This document shows positions 24,901-35,407 of a stretch of 64,000 nt of DNA, one piece after another. Each line of letters starts with the position of its first letter. Positions within the stretch are counted from its first letter, which is position 1. The notes under the pieces were generated by a model. That model saw nothing but the letters and a program-made list of their open reading frames with translations. It had not been told where the DNA came from and searched no databases. A program made the position numbers and the translations under genes. Origin of the DNA: Arabidopsis thaliana (Eukaryota > Streptophyta > Magnoliopsida > Brassicales > Brassicaceae); contig NC_003074.8 in NCBI RefSeq assembly GCF_000001735.4, positions 18,297,261 to 18,361,260 on the forward strand. The letters are read 5' to 3'.

Positions 24901-27113
24901 TCCCACAAGAACTTTCTGATGAGAATCTTAGAAGAGATGACCAGGCAACGGAATGGGAGGATAATAATGCCTCACGAGACACATACGTTTGCGGACTTAT
25001 CTCTTGACTGCATTTTTTTAGAGCTTTAGGCAAGGAACGACGATCTTGGCCATTGCTTGCCTGTTTATATACTTCAATCTCAAGTACCTGGGAATATAAG
25101 GAATCGAGTTAGATATGAGTACAATGCGACGATTTGATTCTTACTAGATGACACTTGAGAGTGGGAGTGTCAAACTTCTAAGAACCATATGGTGTGAACG
25201 ATGCATTAAAGGATTCAGGTGGAATTCAAAAGCATGACAAGATTCGAAATGCATCAAATCAATGACAAGACAATATAAAAACCACACACATGTTCTTTCT
25301 ATAAGAACACTGGAGGGAGGTACAAAATGTCAAAATCTACTCAAGATACTAATTTACTTGATGAAATGACCTAGTTTCTTATTAATTACTAATCCTAACA
25401 AAAAGAGTTTCCACAAAAACAACGGATAAGATACAATCTGCAGGAACAGAGTTAGAATCTGAAACTTGTTACAGAATACACTACAAAGTGAGGAACAGAA
25501 ATAAGTTGGAGGAATCATGATAGTATTTTTTCAAAGCAATGCACTACAACAGAAAGAAGTTAAGAGATATGAGGACTTACATTATGCTCTGCTTTACTGT
25601 CTTGCTTGGAACATGATGCTCGATCTGTATAATTCTTTTCATGCAAGTTGCTAAAACAAAGAAAGTAAGTTAGTCAAGTGATCAAAACAGAAAAAAGAAT
25701 ATGGAAAACAATTTCTCAAACCACTGGTATGCATCTGACGAAATTGAAGAGTGAAAGAAATGCTCTTTACATGTTATTTGCACTTGTTTTTCTTCGCTTG
25801 CGTGCCTTCAGACTTGAAATCCTTTCATCCTCCTCATGGTCATGTTCTACCACTTGATCCTGTTATAAAAGAGCACAAATCATTTCAATAATATAGTTTG
25901 GATAAAAATATTATGCAGACAAACATCAACAATTCCATCAAAACGCAATACCTTCCACAACAACATTTGTCCATTAATAAAGGATAACTAAAGATATAAA
26001 CGATTTGTTTAGATGCGTCTTTATCTAAATGTGAAGAGTACGAAGTATAAACTATCTACATATCCCTTATAGGAAACACATACATATAGTTTGCGGGAGT
26101 AGTAAGTCATCCTTCATGGTTATCAAACTTCCACTGAAAACACTTTAGAGATACAAGTTACCTTAGATAATGAAGTAGAAGGATTTTTGGACTCTCCAAA
26201 GTTCATGCTTGATAGATTCTCATAAAGCATTTTAGATATATCAACAATCTGCGAAAGAGAGGAGAAAGCAACTTTAAATGCATAGGTTAGTTATAAAAGG
26301 CGAAAGAGAATTTACGACCTACCTCAATCCACTCAGCACAGAAATCAGAATATGGAGGTCGGTATAGCTTAACCCTTCCTTCCGCTGTGCAAACAGCCAG
26401 TAAGCACCTGAGCAGAGTTATTTGAATCACGAATTTAGGAAATAGAGAAACAAAACAAAACTGAACATGTTACAAGAAATACAGTACCCGTGGTTTGGAG
26501 ACATTCCTATCTCAGACCATGAGAGAGATCGAACACATGGACTTCTTTCCCGCTTCAAACTCGAAGGCAAGAGTCCACCAGTTAGCAAATCTACAATCAC
26601 ATCATCACTCACATTGTTATCCGAAACTTCTGAATGATCGAAAACACAGAAACCAACAGAAATTTGGTCTACAAACACACAACTTCATGAAGAACTAAAC
26701 AGTTGCAAAAGATTGAATTTTTATCTTCAAATCTGAATTGGCAAACATACAGGCAGGATTTTGAAATTTGATCTGAATTTTCATAAAACAGGTACACCAA
26801 AATTCTGTATTTATCAATAAAAAAAACAGACCTTGAGAGCGAACACGACCAATCTGATAAAGCTCGGCGTCAGAGATTGTGATCAATCCACGAGGGCCAG
26901 TAGGCAAAGCCGGATTCTGACAATTACAAAAGTCATCAATACAATTTAAAAAGACTCAAACTTTAACCTCAAAAAACGAAGCAGAAGAAAACTTACAATG
27001 ATGATGACTAGATGACCAGCAGCGACGGCGATGAGATTTTCCGATGACCAAGCGACGGCGTTAGGATACGACGGTGAAGTAACCAGTGAAGCTTCCTGAA
27101 ACCGCGACGCCAT
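21989..27113 (-). CDS. WD40/TFIIIC zinc-finger protein, putative TFIIIC90-like subunit
   Basis: Sixteen exons give an 892-aa protein in frame: 26997-27113, 26832-26916, 26488-26590, 26323-26407, 26162-26248, 25771-25859, 25581-25650, 24666-25087, 24437-24518, 23919-24092, 23780-23833, 23552-23644, 23407-23472, 23269-23315, 22488-23186 and 21989-22394. The N-terminal two-thirds is a WD-repeat propeller, with segments such as SVKIW, FEVWKC, GLAWSYDGRCLYSCSQD and YVRSW. A basic cluster (KARKRRK) lies near residue 180. The C-terminus is a cysteine-rich module with CPYC, a central CKCC and CLFCG, matching the arrangement of TFIIIC zinc fingers. By family this is the plant homologue of metazoan GTF3C4/yeast tau60. 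It sits head-to-head with the TFIIIC subunit 5 gene. The donor of exon 13 (GTCTGA) is weak. Confidence 0.88.
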
Positions 27114-27754
27114 CAAAAAGTGAAGATCAACTTAGAATTTTGGAGGGAAAATAAAACTTGCTCTGCTTTGCTTTTGACAACGAAACGAACTGATGAAGTT
27201 GATTCAGTACGGAAACCCTAGTTCGAATCGCAGTGACGCAGATCAGATCCTCAATTATTTATTTCTTCCCGAGTTTAACAAAAAGTCAACGTGCTCGTTT
27301 TTTAAAACGGTGTCGGTTAGATGATGGGCTAAGCCCAAATCCTTTTGAGTCCAAATACGGAGACCAGAGTTCGAAGCGCAAGTGACGGCTTTATAATCTC
27401 TTTATTTAATAAAACGATGTCGTTTTTGCTTAAGCAATAGGCCCAAATAAGTAAAAAGTTCAAATTAAGGGTTTTGAAAATATTCGCCGTCGCCGATGTC
27501 GGGAAACCGAAGAATTTGAGGCAAAAAAAATTCGTATTTCCGGTGAGTCTGAAGTTCCTGAATTATAAATTTCCGATCTTTGTTAAATTCACCATTCGTT
27601 TTCCTAACTCTCCGTCGGCAAAAGGCGACACAATGAAGCACATATAAAACTGAAAATCTATAGGAATATATATACACATTATAATTCTCTAATTGCATTG
27701 GCATTGGATTTATCTCTTTGTTTTACAGAAGAGAGTAATCTCTGGAAAGAATCA
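27114..27754. promoter_or_regulatory. Divergent promoter of the two TFIIIC-subunit genes
   Basis: About 640 bp separates the two start codons. Visible elements are a telo-box-like AAACCCTAGTT near 27211, TGGGCT/AGCCCA in inverted orientation at about 27323-27337, and GGCCCAAAT near 27440. Telo-boxes and site II (TGGGCY) motifs are typical of growth-linked plant genes. Part of the region looks internally duplicated: AGTTCGAA.CGCA.GTGACG at about 27219 and 27367, each followed by AAAACG.TGTCG. Confidence 0.65.
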
Positions 27755-30700
27755 ATGGGAATTATAGAAGAAGGAACAATCTCAGGTACCTTGCCAAGCA
27801 AGGAGGCGTTTGTAGTACACTTCCCTGGTTACCCATCTTCTATTTCTCGAGCTATTGAAACACTTGGAGGTATCCAAGGAATTACACAAGTAAAATCTTT
27901 CAATTTTGGTTTTAAAGTCTCTTCCTTTTACTGAGATTGTCTTCATATGCTAGTTCATAGAGTGGTTTTAAAGCCTATATGTTGTTACAGTCTTGGTATA
28001 TGCATCCACCAGCTTTTGTTAAATTTGTTGCACGATTTATTCAGTTTGAGTCTTTTATTTTTATATGGTAGGCAAGGGAATCAATTTCAAATAAGCTTGA
28101 GCTACGGTTTCGGCCTGAAGATCCTTATGCACATCCTGCATTGGGAGAACAACGTCCTTGTAGTGGTTTTTTGTTAAGAATTTCTAAGCAGGATATCAAG
28201 AAACCTGAAAGTCAGTCTGTTCTTGACACTAGTAGGGATGTATGTTTAGAGGAAGCTAGTCCAGTTCTATGTGCAGATATCGTAGCTCGTTTGTCTGAAT
28301 CGTTTCACTTTGATGGTAAAAACTTACCTCTCCTTTTGCTTGGTTCTTATGCCTCTAAAAGTGTTTCAAGATTTTTCCCTCTTCTTCGTTGTCTAGGCAT
28401 GGCTGACTATCAGCATGTTATTCCTATTCACGCGGACATTGCGCAGCAGAAAAAGAGAAAGTGGATGGATGTGGATCCCCTTACAGGTACAAGATCAACT
28501 TCGGATATTGATTTTCTCTTTTTTTCCAATTTATTCCAGATTTCTTGTGGTGTGCTCACCTAAACTAGATCGGATATATATGCAGGAAAAAGTGATTTGA
28601 TGGGCCTGGCTGATGAAGATGTAATGATGTTATTGCCACAGTTCTTTGCACCCAAAGATATACCGGACAATGTGGCGTAAGATTACACTGCCTTTTTCTA
28701 TTTCTTATTCGGTGGCATAAGCCATTTACTTATAGTTGATTACAGTGCTGATTTCAATTTTCTTGTGTGATTACAGGTTGAAACCTCCGGCGACATCTGG
28801 TCCCAAGAAGAAAGATGATGCAGCGACTCAGAACTTTTATGAGGTAAAAATAAAGAAATTGAAGCATATGAGCTTTCTAAATAAACAAAACATCTTGCGG
28901 AATAGACAGTTAGGAACTCATGACTTTAAATATCTAACCTTCATCTTGCGGAAATTAGAGAGGTTTGGCATGAAATTAGAGAACTTATATCTCAATCCTT
29001 CAAATGCAGTAGTAAAAGATTTGAAGCATGTAAAAACTCTTGGTTTCACTCTAATGAACCGTCAAGAATGCGTTCTGTTCATTTTTGGATTTCAAAGATG
29101 CCATGACAGCTTCCTTATAGTTTATTTTCGGTTGCCATATCCTAATTGATCTATGTCATGACTATTTTCTTTTATGTGCAGATTGATGTTGGCCCAGTGT
29201 TTGCAATTGATTTCAGCGTCAAAGATATCCTTTTTCTTATATGCTAGTTCTTCTTCCAATATTCTTTGACATTTTCTTATCTGGCGAGTAGAAAGAGCTG
29301 TATTTGCTTGGTCTGTCCTTAGCTTTCAATACAGATCCCAAAGAAACTGAAGTGGGAAGACTTTGTTTCTCGCAGCTCCAACCACTGGCAATGGCAGGTA
29401 GCAGTGTCTGCATTGTTTGAGGAGCGGCCTATATGGACAAGGGATTCTGTTGTTCAACGACTACTTGATAAAGGTCTTAAATGTACACATCATATGTTAA
29501 ACAGGTGATATAGCTTTCTAATACGGGGTTCTTATACTGAGGTGTTTTTAGTACTATATTGATCAATTTGGTCTCTCTGCAGGTTTCTGCTCAGAGCTGC
29601 ATATTATTTCTCCAGTGGTCCGTTTCTTAGGTTCTGGATTAAAAGAGGCTATGATCCACGGAATGATCCTGAGTCTCGTGTGTAAGTTCTCTTTTAAGAC
29701 ATTGATTTGTATATTCTTATTGTATGGTTTGTGACATTTTTTAGGTGAAATGGTAATACACACAGATGGGTGCATAATGACTAGTTTTCACTTATATCTC
29801 CATTGAATAATTGTGTTTCAGATATCAGAGAATGGAATTCAGGGTTCCTCCTGAATTACGAGGTTATTGTGATGCCAATGCAACTAACAAGTAAGTCTTT
29901 TTCTATTTCTGTGGTTAACTCTTCCTGTATGACTGACACAGCCTCCTGGAGATTTAAGCCTGAATACTCTCTATAGCATTCTATGGTACTTGTTGTAGGA
30001 TTGTATAATAGATTAAGCGTGATTTGTTTTGCAGCTGAACCATTGGATTTATGCAGGAAAAAGTCCGATTTATATGTTTTTTCTTTTCTTTGCTACAGCT
30101 CAAAGCCAAGCTGGAACGACATTTGTGCTTTTAAGTTATTTCCTTTTAAATGCCAAACGTTTCTGCAGTTGTTTGAACTTGACGACGAGTACATCCAGCG
30201 AGAGATAAGAAAGCCTCCCAAGCAAACTACTTGTAGTGTGAGTTCTCAGCTTAGTTTTTCATGAAATCAATACCCATGAATCATGGTCTTTTGCCTGTTG
30301 AATTAAAGCTTAAGCTCAGACAAAGTGTCGCATCTACGCCAATAAATAAACTTTGGCAAGTACTCTTCAAGCTTATGATCTGATTCGTTTCTTGTTTGCA
30401 GCATAAATCAGGATGGTTTTCAGAAGCCATGCTTGATACTTTGAGACTCCGTGTAGCTGTGAGGTTTGTGTCTGTGTTTCCTGAGACAGGTTTCGAAGAT
30501 GTATTTAAATCCATCCAAGAAGAATTTGAGAGATCAGAAAAAGTACAAATTCAGAAAGAGACACTTAAACCATCTTTAGTGAAGCACCGGGAGGCAACTA
30601 AAGGTAAGATCATCAACAAAATTGTGTGTATATCTCTTTTAGCGTTTAGGAAGTCTAGTGAGTGCTTTTTGATGTGCGTTCAGCATATTCCCTAATCTCT

Positions 30701-31598
30701 AGTGTGTTAGACCCTTATTCCTTTGCGTTTGTCGAGTATTTTCCGGAGTCATCAAATCTTTAACAGAAACTTGAGCCTCAAAACCTAAGTGAAATTGACA
30801 GGAAAAATTGGCTGCTTATACAGCATAAGTTATACTGCTCTACGAGATGTACATAAATATATATGAGATAAAAAAAATTGTGTAATAAATATTCTGCAAT
30901 GAGCTAAACTAATTTTGATACGTATCATGTGTTATGCTTATTGTCATAAGTCAATGAACATGTTTCCTTGAATATTCTGAAGTAGCAGTTACTGAACAGT
31001 TCGTTTAATCTGCAGGCTCTGAAGATATGGAAACGTTTAAAAGCGTAAACGAAAATGTTGATGCTAATGTTAATGAGGATGGAGAAGATGAAAACCTGGA
31101 TGACGAAGATGAAGATGAAGAAGAAGAAGAAGAACTCGATATGGTAATATTACTGTTAAAGGAAAGTTTTGTTGTTTTCTTCATTCGCTAGGATTCACAC
31201 CGTTTCTCTGCTCCTCTTCTTTTGCAGGCTGCAGGAGACAATGAGATATCTCTTGATTCCCATGGATGTATCCTTCAAAGTTTAGCGTTTTCTTGCATTG
31301 CAGGAATTAAGACCGAGAAATTAAGCTGTGTGTTTGGTTCTAACACCCTTTTGACACTCTGTTTCGTTTAAATTTTCCTATACAATGATAAGATCTTGAT
31401 ACTGAGAACAGCTCCAGGACGTACCTTCAAGGCTTGTTTGATAGTTTTCCATCGAGTGAACCTAATTTATATGGAGACTTTGCTGTTGATGATGGGAGTG
31501 ATGGAGAGTTTCAGATATACGAGGAAGAATCTGAGGGATTGTATTCCATTGATGATGACCACAATGATGACGATGAAGAAGAGGATGATGATGATTAG
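27755..31598 (+). CDS. Transcription factor IIIC subunit 5 (tau95/GTF3C5-like)
   Basis: Probable TFIIIC tau-A subunit, contributing to A-box recognition at tRNA genes. Fourteen exons give 574 aa: 27755-27889, 28072-28315, 28397-28486, 28586-28676, 28777-28843, 29182-29224, 29333-29504, 29583-29681, 29822-29890, 30099-30237, 30402-30603, 31016-31143, 31228-31267 and 31393-31598. The N-terminal part carries the conserved VVHFPGYPSS and LELRFRPEDPYAHPA blocks. The middle has RFLLRAAYYFSSGPFLRFWIKRGYDPR and related family features. The last 120 residues are extremely acidic (runs of D/E), as in TFIIIC5 homologues. Introns 6 and 13 have U12-type splice sites; the frame is continuous only if these are used. 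The start (MGIIEEGTIS) follows a stop in frame. Confidence 0.92.
29225..29332 (+). other. U12-type AT-AC intron in the TFIIIC5 gene
   Basis: The donor reads ATATCCTTTT, a full match to the U12 AT-AC consensus. TCCTTAGC at 29316-29323 is a near-perfect U12 branch site, with its adenosine 11 nt before the intron end. The acceptor is AAT AC. Using AT-AC ends gives K-E-I-P-K-K-L-K-W and keeps the downstream frame; an AG acceptor 2 nt later would break it. Confidence 0.9.
31268..31392 (+). other. Putative U12-type GT-AG intron in the TFIIIC5 gene
   Basis: The donor is GTATCCTTC, which fits the U12 GT-subtype consensus. There is no polypyrimidine tract directly before the acceptor AATGATAAG, and a branch-like TTTTCCTATAC lies about 10-12 nt upstream of it. 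Splicing here joins HG-Y-LDTENSS and keeps the frame to the acidic tail. Confidence 0.75.
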
Positions 31599-31771
31599 TG
31601 ATGAGTAAAGATCACTAGTCCACACCACAGGTACTGTTTCTTGTCATTTCCATTACTTAATCAAATTGATGATGTAAAATGCAATCTAGTTGATTCATCT
31701 TGGAGCATTTTGGTGTGTTAGTTTGTTGATATAGTCTCGTGATTGGTAATTTTCACATTACTTTCTTTTGT
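31599..31771 (+). other. 3' UTR region of the TFIIIC5 gene
   Basis: Downstream of the stop codon. It contains the start of a possible 3' UTR intron (CAG/GTACTG near 31629) whose acceptor would be TTTCAG near 31780. Confidence 0.45.
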
Positions 31772-32300
31772 TATGTTTCAGGTGAAGTTAGATGAATCTT
31801 CGTCCAGATTTATGAAATTGGTTGTAAATTGCCACGGAATGTTGAAAATGTAAAGTTTTATTTTTTGGGTTAATTATATAGGTTACACCTCAATTTTGGA
31901 AACTAATTCAAGAGAACAATTGTTTCTTTTCACAAAAACTCATTGTAACCATTACGCATTGGGGAAAATGTCATTAAAATCTTCAACTTATGACTGGTTC
32001 TATTTGACCAAAAACAAAAACTTAGAGGTTATATTGAGAAACAGATTGCTTAAAGAGGGACCGAAAAATAAAAACACTAAAGAACTGAATGAATCAACTT
32101 AAGGGTAGTTCCGGTAATTCACTAAAGGATAAAGTAGAAACCCTAGTTTGAATTTTCACGGCCGACCTCTCTCTCATCCTCCGAGTATTGTTGGCTTCAG
32201 ACCAAATCTTCTCCGGCGCTGCGGCGTTTCCCCCGGTACGGAGTCATTCACCTCTCTCTTTTCTCTCTCGCGCTCCCTCTCTCTCTCTCTCTCTATCTCT
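31772..32300 (+). repeat. Copy A of a duplicated 3'UTR/promoter/5'-leader block
   Basis: Closely similar, over about 0.5 kb in direct orientation, to 33970-34510. The block starts at TATGTTTCAGG in the tail of the upstream gene. It runs through an AT-rich promoter, a telo-box (AAACCCTAGTTT near 32141) and the leader ACGGCCGACCTCTC, and continues to the leader-intron donor CCCCCG/GTACGG (donor at 32236) and the CT-rich run after it. It supplies the promoter and first untranslated exon of the Got1-like gene. Confidence 0.9.
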
Positions 32301-32594
32301 GGCTCTTTTTGATTGTACAAGTATTGTTAGGATTATACGTTTGATTCTGTATGTAGCATCTGTCTAGTCGACGTCAAATCGATATTATGTTTCCAAATAT
32401 TGATTGGTTACCAAAACTGATACGAGAATATTGAATCTCTATGGGCTATGTATGTATATCAGAGTCATGGCTAAGCCATGGGCACATTTTGTAAACACTA
32501 ATGTTGTAGTTTCAACTTTCAATGGTCTAATTGCTGAACTTCGACATGTTTTTACCATGGCAGCAAAAGGTAGAAGTAGCTGATTACAGGAACA
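32236..32594 (+). other. 5' UTR intron and leader of the Got1-like gene
   Basis: Donor GTACGG at 32236. The acceptor is either ATGGCAG near 32573 or TTACAG near 32589, shortly before the start codon. A CT microsatellite-like run lies at 32275-32296. Confidence 0.55.
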
Positions 32595-33810
32595 ATGATG
32601 TCCTTTGAAATGAATGACCGGAAAAGTAAGTTCACATTGTGAGTTCTATAAATATTTTCTGCTATTGGAAGACATACCTGTTACTTAGTTATACTTAATT
32701 CTTCTTTTGCTTATCACGTTCTTGAGTTAGTAGATCATTCAATGTCATGTTGTTGTTCGGAACCCCATTTAGTTTCAGTATATCTTATTACCAGGTTACG
32801 AAGTTACTCATGCTGTACTTGGATATACTTAAACGTTTCTTATGTGATTTGAAACAGAAATCGGGTTAGGCCTGACAGGATTTGGCGTATTCTTCTCGTT
32901 TTTGGGAATAGTCTTCGTCTTTGATAAGGGATTACTTGCCATGGGAAATGTAAGTATCTCATGTATCTTTGTTTCTATACTTTGACCACTATTATTGCAT
33001 ACACGTACAGAACTAGTATGAGAGCTTGTTTCTTTTCATATTTTCTCAGATTCTTTTCATCTCGGGGGTTAGTCTAACCATTGGCTTCAAGTCTACCATG
33101 CAGTTCTTCATGAAGCGTCAAAATTATAAGGTTTGTTTCTGTCTTTGTCTACATTATCAATAGCTTGGGCCAGTCTCTGCTGGATTTTTACAGATTTCTA
33201 CTTAATGTCATCTATGTGTGTTCATTTGGCTTTATATGTTATCCACTCAGGGAACCATCTCTTTTGGCGTCGGTTTCTTCTTTGTTATCATCGGGTGGCC
33301 TATCTTGGGAATGATGTTGGAGACCTATGGCTTTTTCGTACTCTTCAGGTACTTTTGCCTATTTTCTTCTTCTTTACTGGTATTGCTTGAGGAAATGTAA
33401 ACTGATACTAAAAACGTTTTGCTTTTGCAGTGGCTTCTGGCCTACCTTGGCAGTCTTTGCTCAGAAGATACCCGTTCTGGGTTGGATTATTCAGCAACCA
33501 TATATTAGATCGGTATGTGTCCAATTGCAAACAACTATAGCAAACTTTGCATGAAATTCTTAGATCTCGAATACAACACATACAAAACTCATAATGACTC
33601 CCAGTTTTGCCTTTCCAAATTACAGTTGATAATTCTCTCTTTGTTTCTGATGATCTTGAGTTGCTAGGCCTTTTCTCAGTTTGGCTTAACTTTAATAGTA
33701 ATTCTGTTGCATAGTCTGCCAATTGTTGGCTAATGCGATTACTTTACACTTTTTTTTTATGTGATGTGTAGTTCTTTGACAAGTACCGGGGCAAGCGAGT
33801 GCCGGTCTAG
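32595..33810 (+). CDS. Got1/Sft2-like vesicle transport membrane protein
   Basis: Small Golgi/ER membrane protein with a predicted role in vesicle fusion at the Golgi. Six coding exons, 32595-32625, 32858-32949, 33050-33130, 33251-33348, 33431-33512 and 33772-33810, give 140 aa. Four hydrophobic segments are visible: about 13-33 (GLTGFGVFFSFLGIVFVF), 40-58, 72-95 (FGVGFFFVIIGWPILGMM) and 98-117. A short basic C-terminal tail follows (FDKYRGKRVPV). Length and topology match the Got1 family. Two ATGs are adjacent (MMSFEMND); the first was used. The promoter and first untranslated exon lie in duplicated block A. Confidence 0.92.
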
Positions 33811-33969
33811 TCTTCCATCCCGAGCAGAGAGACGATTCACTGAGCTAGATGCAGCTGAACAGGCGATTAAAGTTTTTGGAAGAAGAAGTTTCGTGATCCT
33901 GTAGAAAACTAAAACCATAGGAGAAAGAAAATAGGAAGGAAAAGAACGTACAATTTGAAGCTGTGTGTC

Positions 33970-34510
33970 TATGTTTCAGGTGAAGTAGATGAATCTTCGT
34001 CCAGGTTGCAAATTGCAACAGAATGTTAAAAATGTAATGTTTTATTTTTGGGTTAGTTATAGGTTACACCTCAATTTTGGAAACTAATTAAAGAGAAACA
34101 ATTGTTTCTATTCACAAAAACTTTTTGTAACCATTACGCATTACATAATTTTAATCATATTGTTATTAACTTAATGGTTCTATTTGACCAAAAACAAAAA
34201 CTTAGAGGTTATTTGACAAACAGATTACTTAAAGAGGGACCGAAAAATAAAAACACAAAAGAACTGAGTGAATCAACTAAAGGGTAATTCCGGTATTTCA
34301 GGAAAGTTTTAAGGACGACCCCTACTAATGGATAAAGTAGAAACCCTAGTTTGAATTTTCACGGCCGACCTCTCTCTCTCATCTACTAAGCTCTCCTCCG
34401 AGTATTGTTGGCTTCAGACCAAATCTTCTCCGGCGCTGTAGCGTTTCCCCCGGTACGGATTCATTCACCTCTCTCTCTCTATCGCTCTCCCTCTCTCTAT
34501 CTCTATCTAT
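33970..34510 (+). repeat. Copy B of the duplicated 3'UTR/promoter/5'-leader block
   Basis: Direct repeat of 31772-32300 with small indels. It begins within the 3' UTR of the Got1-like gene. It carries the same telo-box (near 34342), the same ACGGCCGACC leader and the same CCCCCG/GTACGG donor (34453), and serves as the promoter/leader of SR34a. Confidence 0.9.
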
Positions 34511-35407
34511 CTGTTGTTTTCTCTGAATTTGGTTTCCGTGTTCTTATGAATTCGATGGTTTGGTGTTTCAATTTCGTTAATTTCACTGATAATTGTTGGT
34601 CTTTTGGCTCTCTTGAGGTGAATATACTTCGCTATGGTCGTGGGGGTAGTTTCCTTGACTTCAATTAGCTTTTTTATGTCGAATGTTCTTGAGTTGTTTA
34701 AGGTGATTTTTGATTAAATTCAGAAGGTCTTATGTTTGTTAGAATCTGTCTTTTATTCATTGTCCTTACTGAGGAAATTTTTTTACTTGCATTGAAAAGA
34801 AACATAATTTACCAAGAGGTTCTATGTAACGATGATTTGTGGGTCGATCTGTATTTTAAATAGTCGTTAAAAGTAGAATTTTTGTTGTATGTTTGAAAGG
34901 AATAATGGTTTGAGTAAGGAAGAAGAACAAGGTAGATGCATGAGTCTATGTTACATGATGTCATGACACATGCTTTCTTTATGATAGATGGCAAGAGCTT
35001 GGAACATGAGCATTGCAATGGTTCATAGGGATATAGAGAGGGATTGGGGAGATCAATGTGGATATTGTTTTTATTATTAATGGAGATTCATGGGAACGAT
35101 CTGGAGAAATATATATATTTCAATATTTTAAATAGCTTTTGGAGCATATTGGAGCAAATAAGCATTTGGAGCTTGTGGAGCACTGCTCTGACCCAGGATT
35201 GCTCTCACTTGGTTTGCTTCATATATATTTTGGTCTTACCATGTTTTCTTTTTCTTTTCTTATCATCGTCTCATTTTGATGCTGGGGCTATGTCGAAAGC
35301 TGTTTGAGTGGAGGTTCTTTGTCTATAGCAGTAAATTTTGATCCTTTATTTATTTCGTTTCCTTTTTATTCTCATGTGCAGTTTCCCCTTTTTAACCTTT
35401 GCAAACA
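34453..35407 (+). other. 5' UTR intron of SR34a
   Basis: Donor GTACGG at 34453; acceptor CATGTGCAG ending at 35381; then TTTCCCC... to the start codon at 35408. T-rich throughout and with no supported ORF, as expected for a long leader intron (about 929 nt). Confidence 0.7.

Noticed and set aside
33408..33722. Antisense ORF over the end of the Got1-like gene
   Set aside because: It overlaps exon 5 and intron 5 of a well-supported gene on the other strand and shows no protein features.
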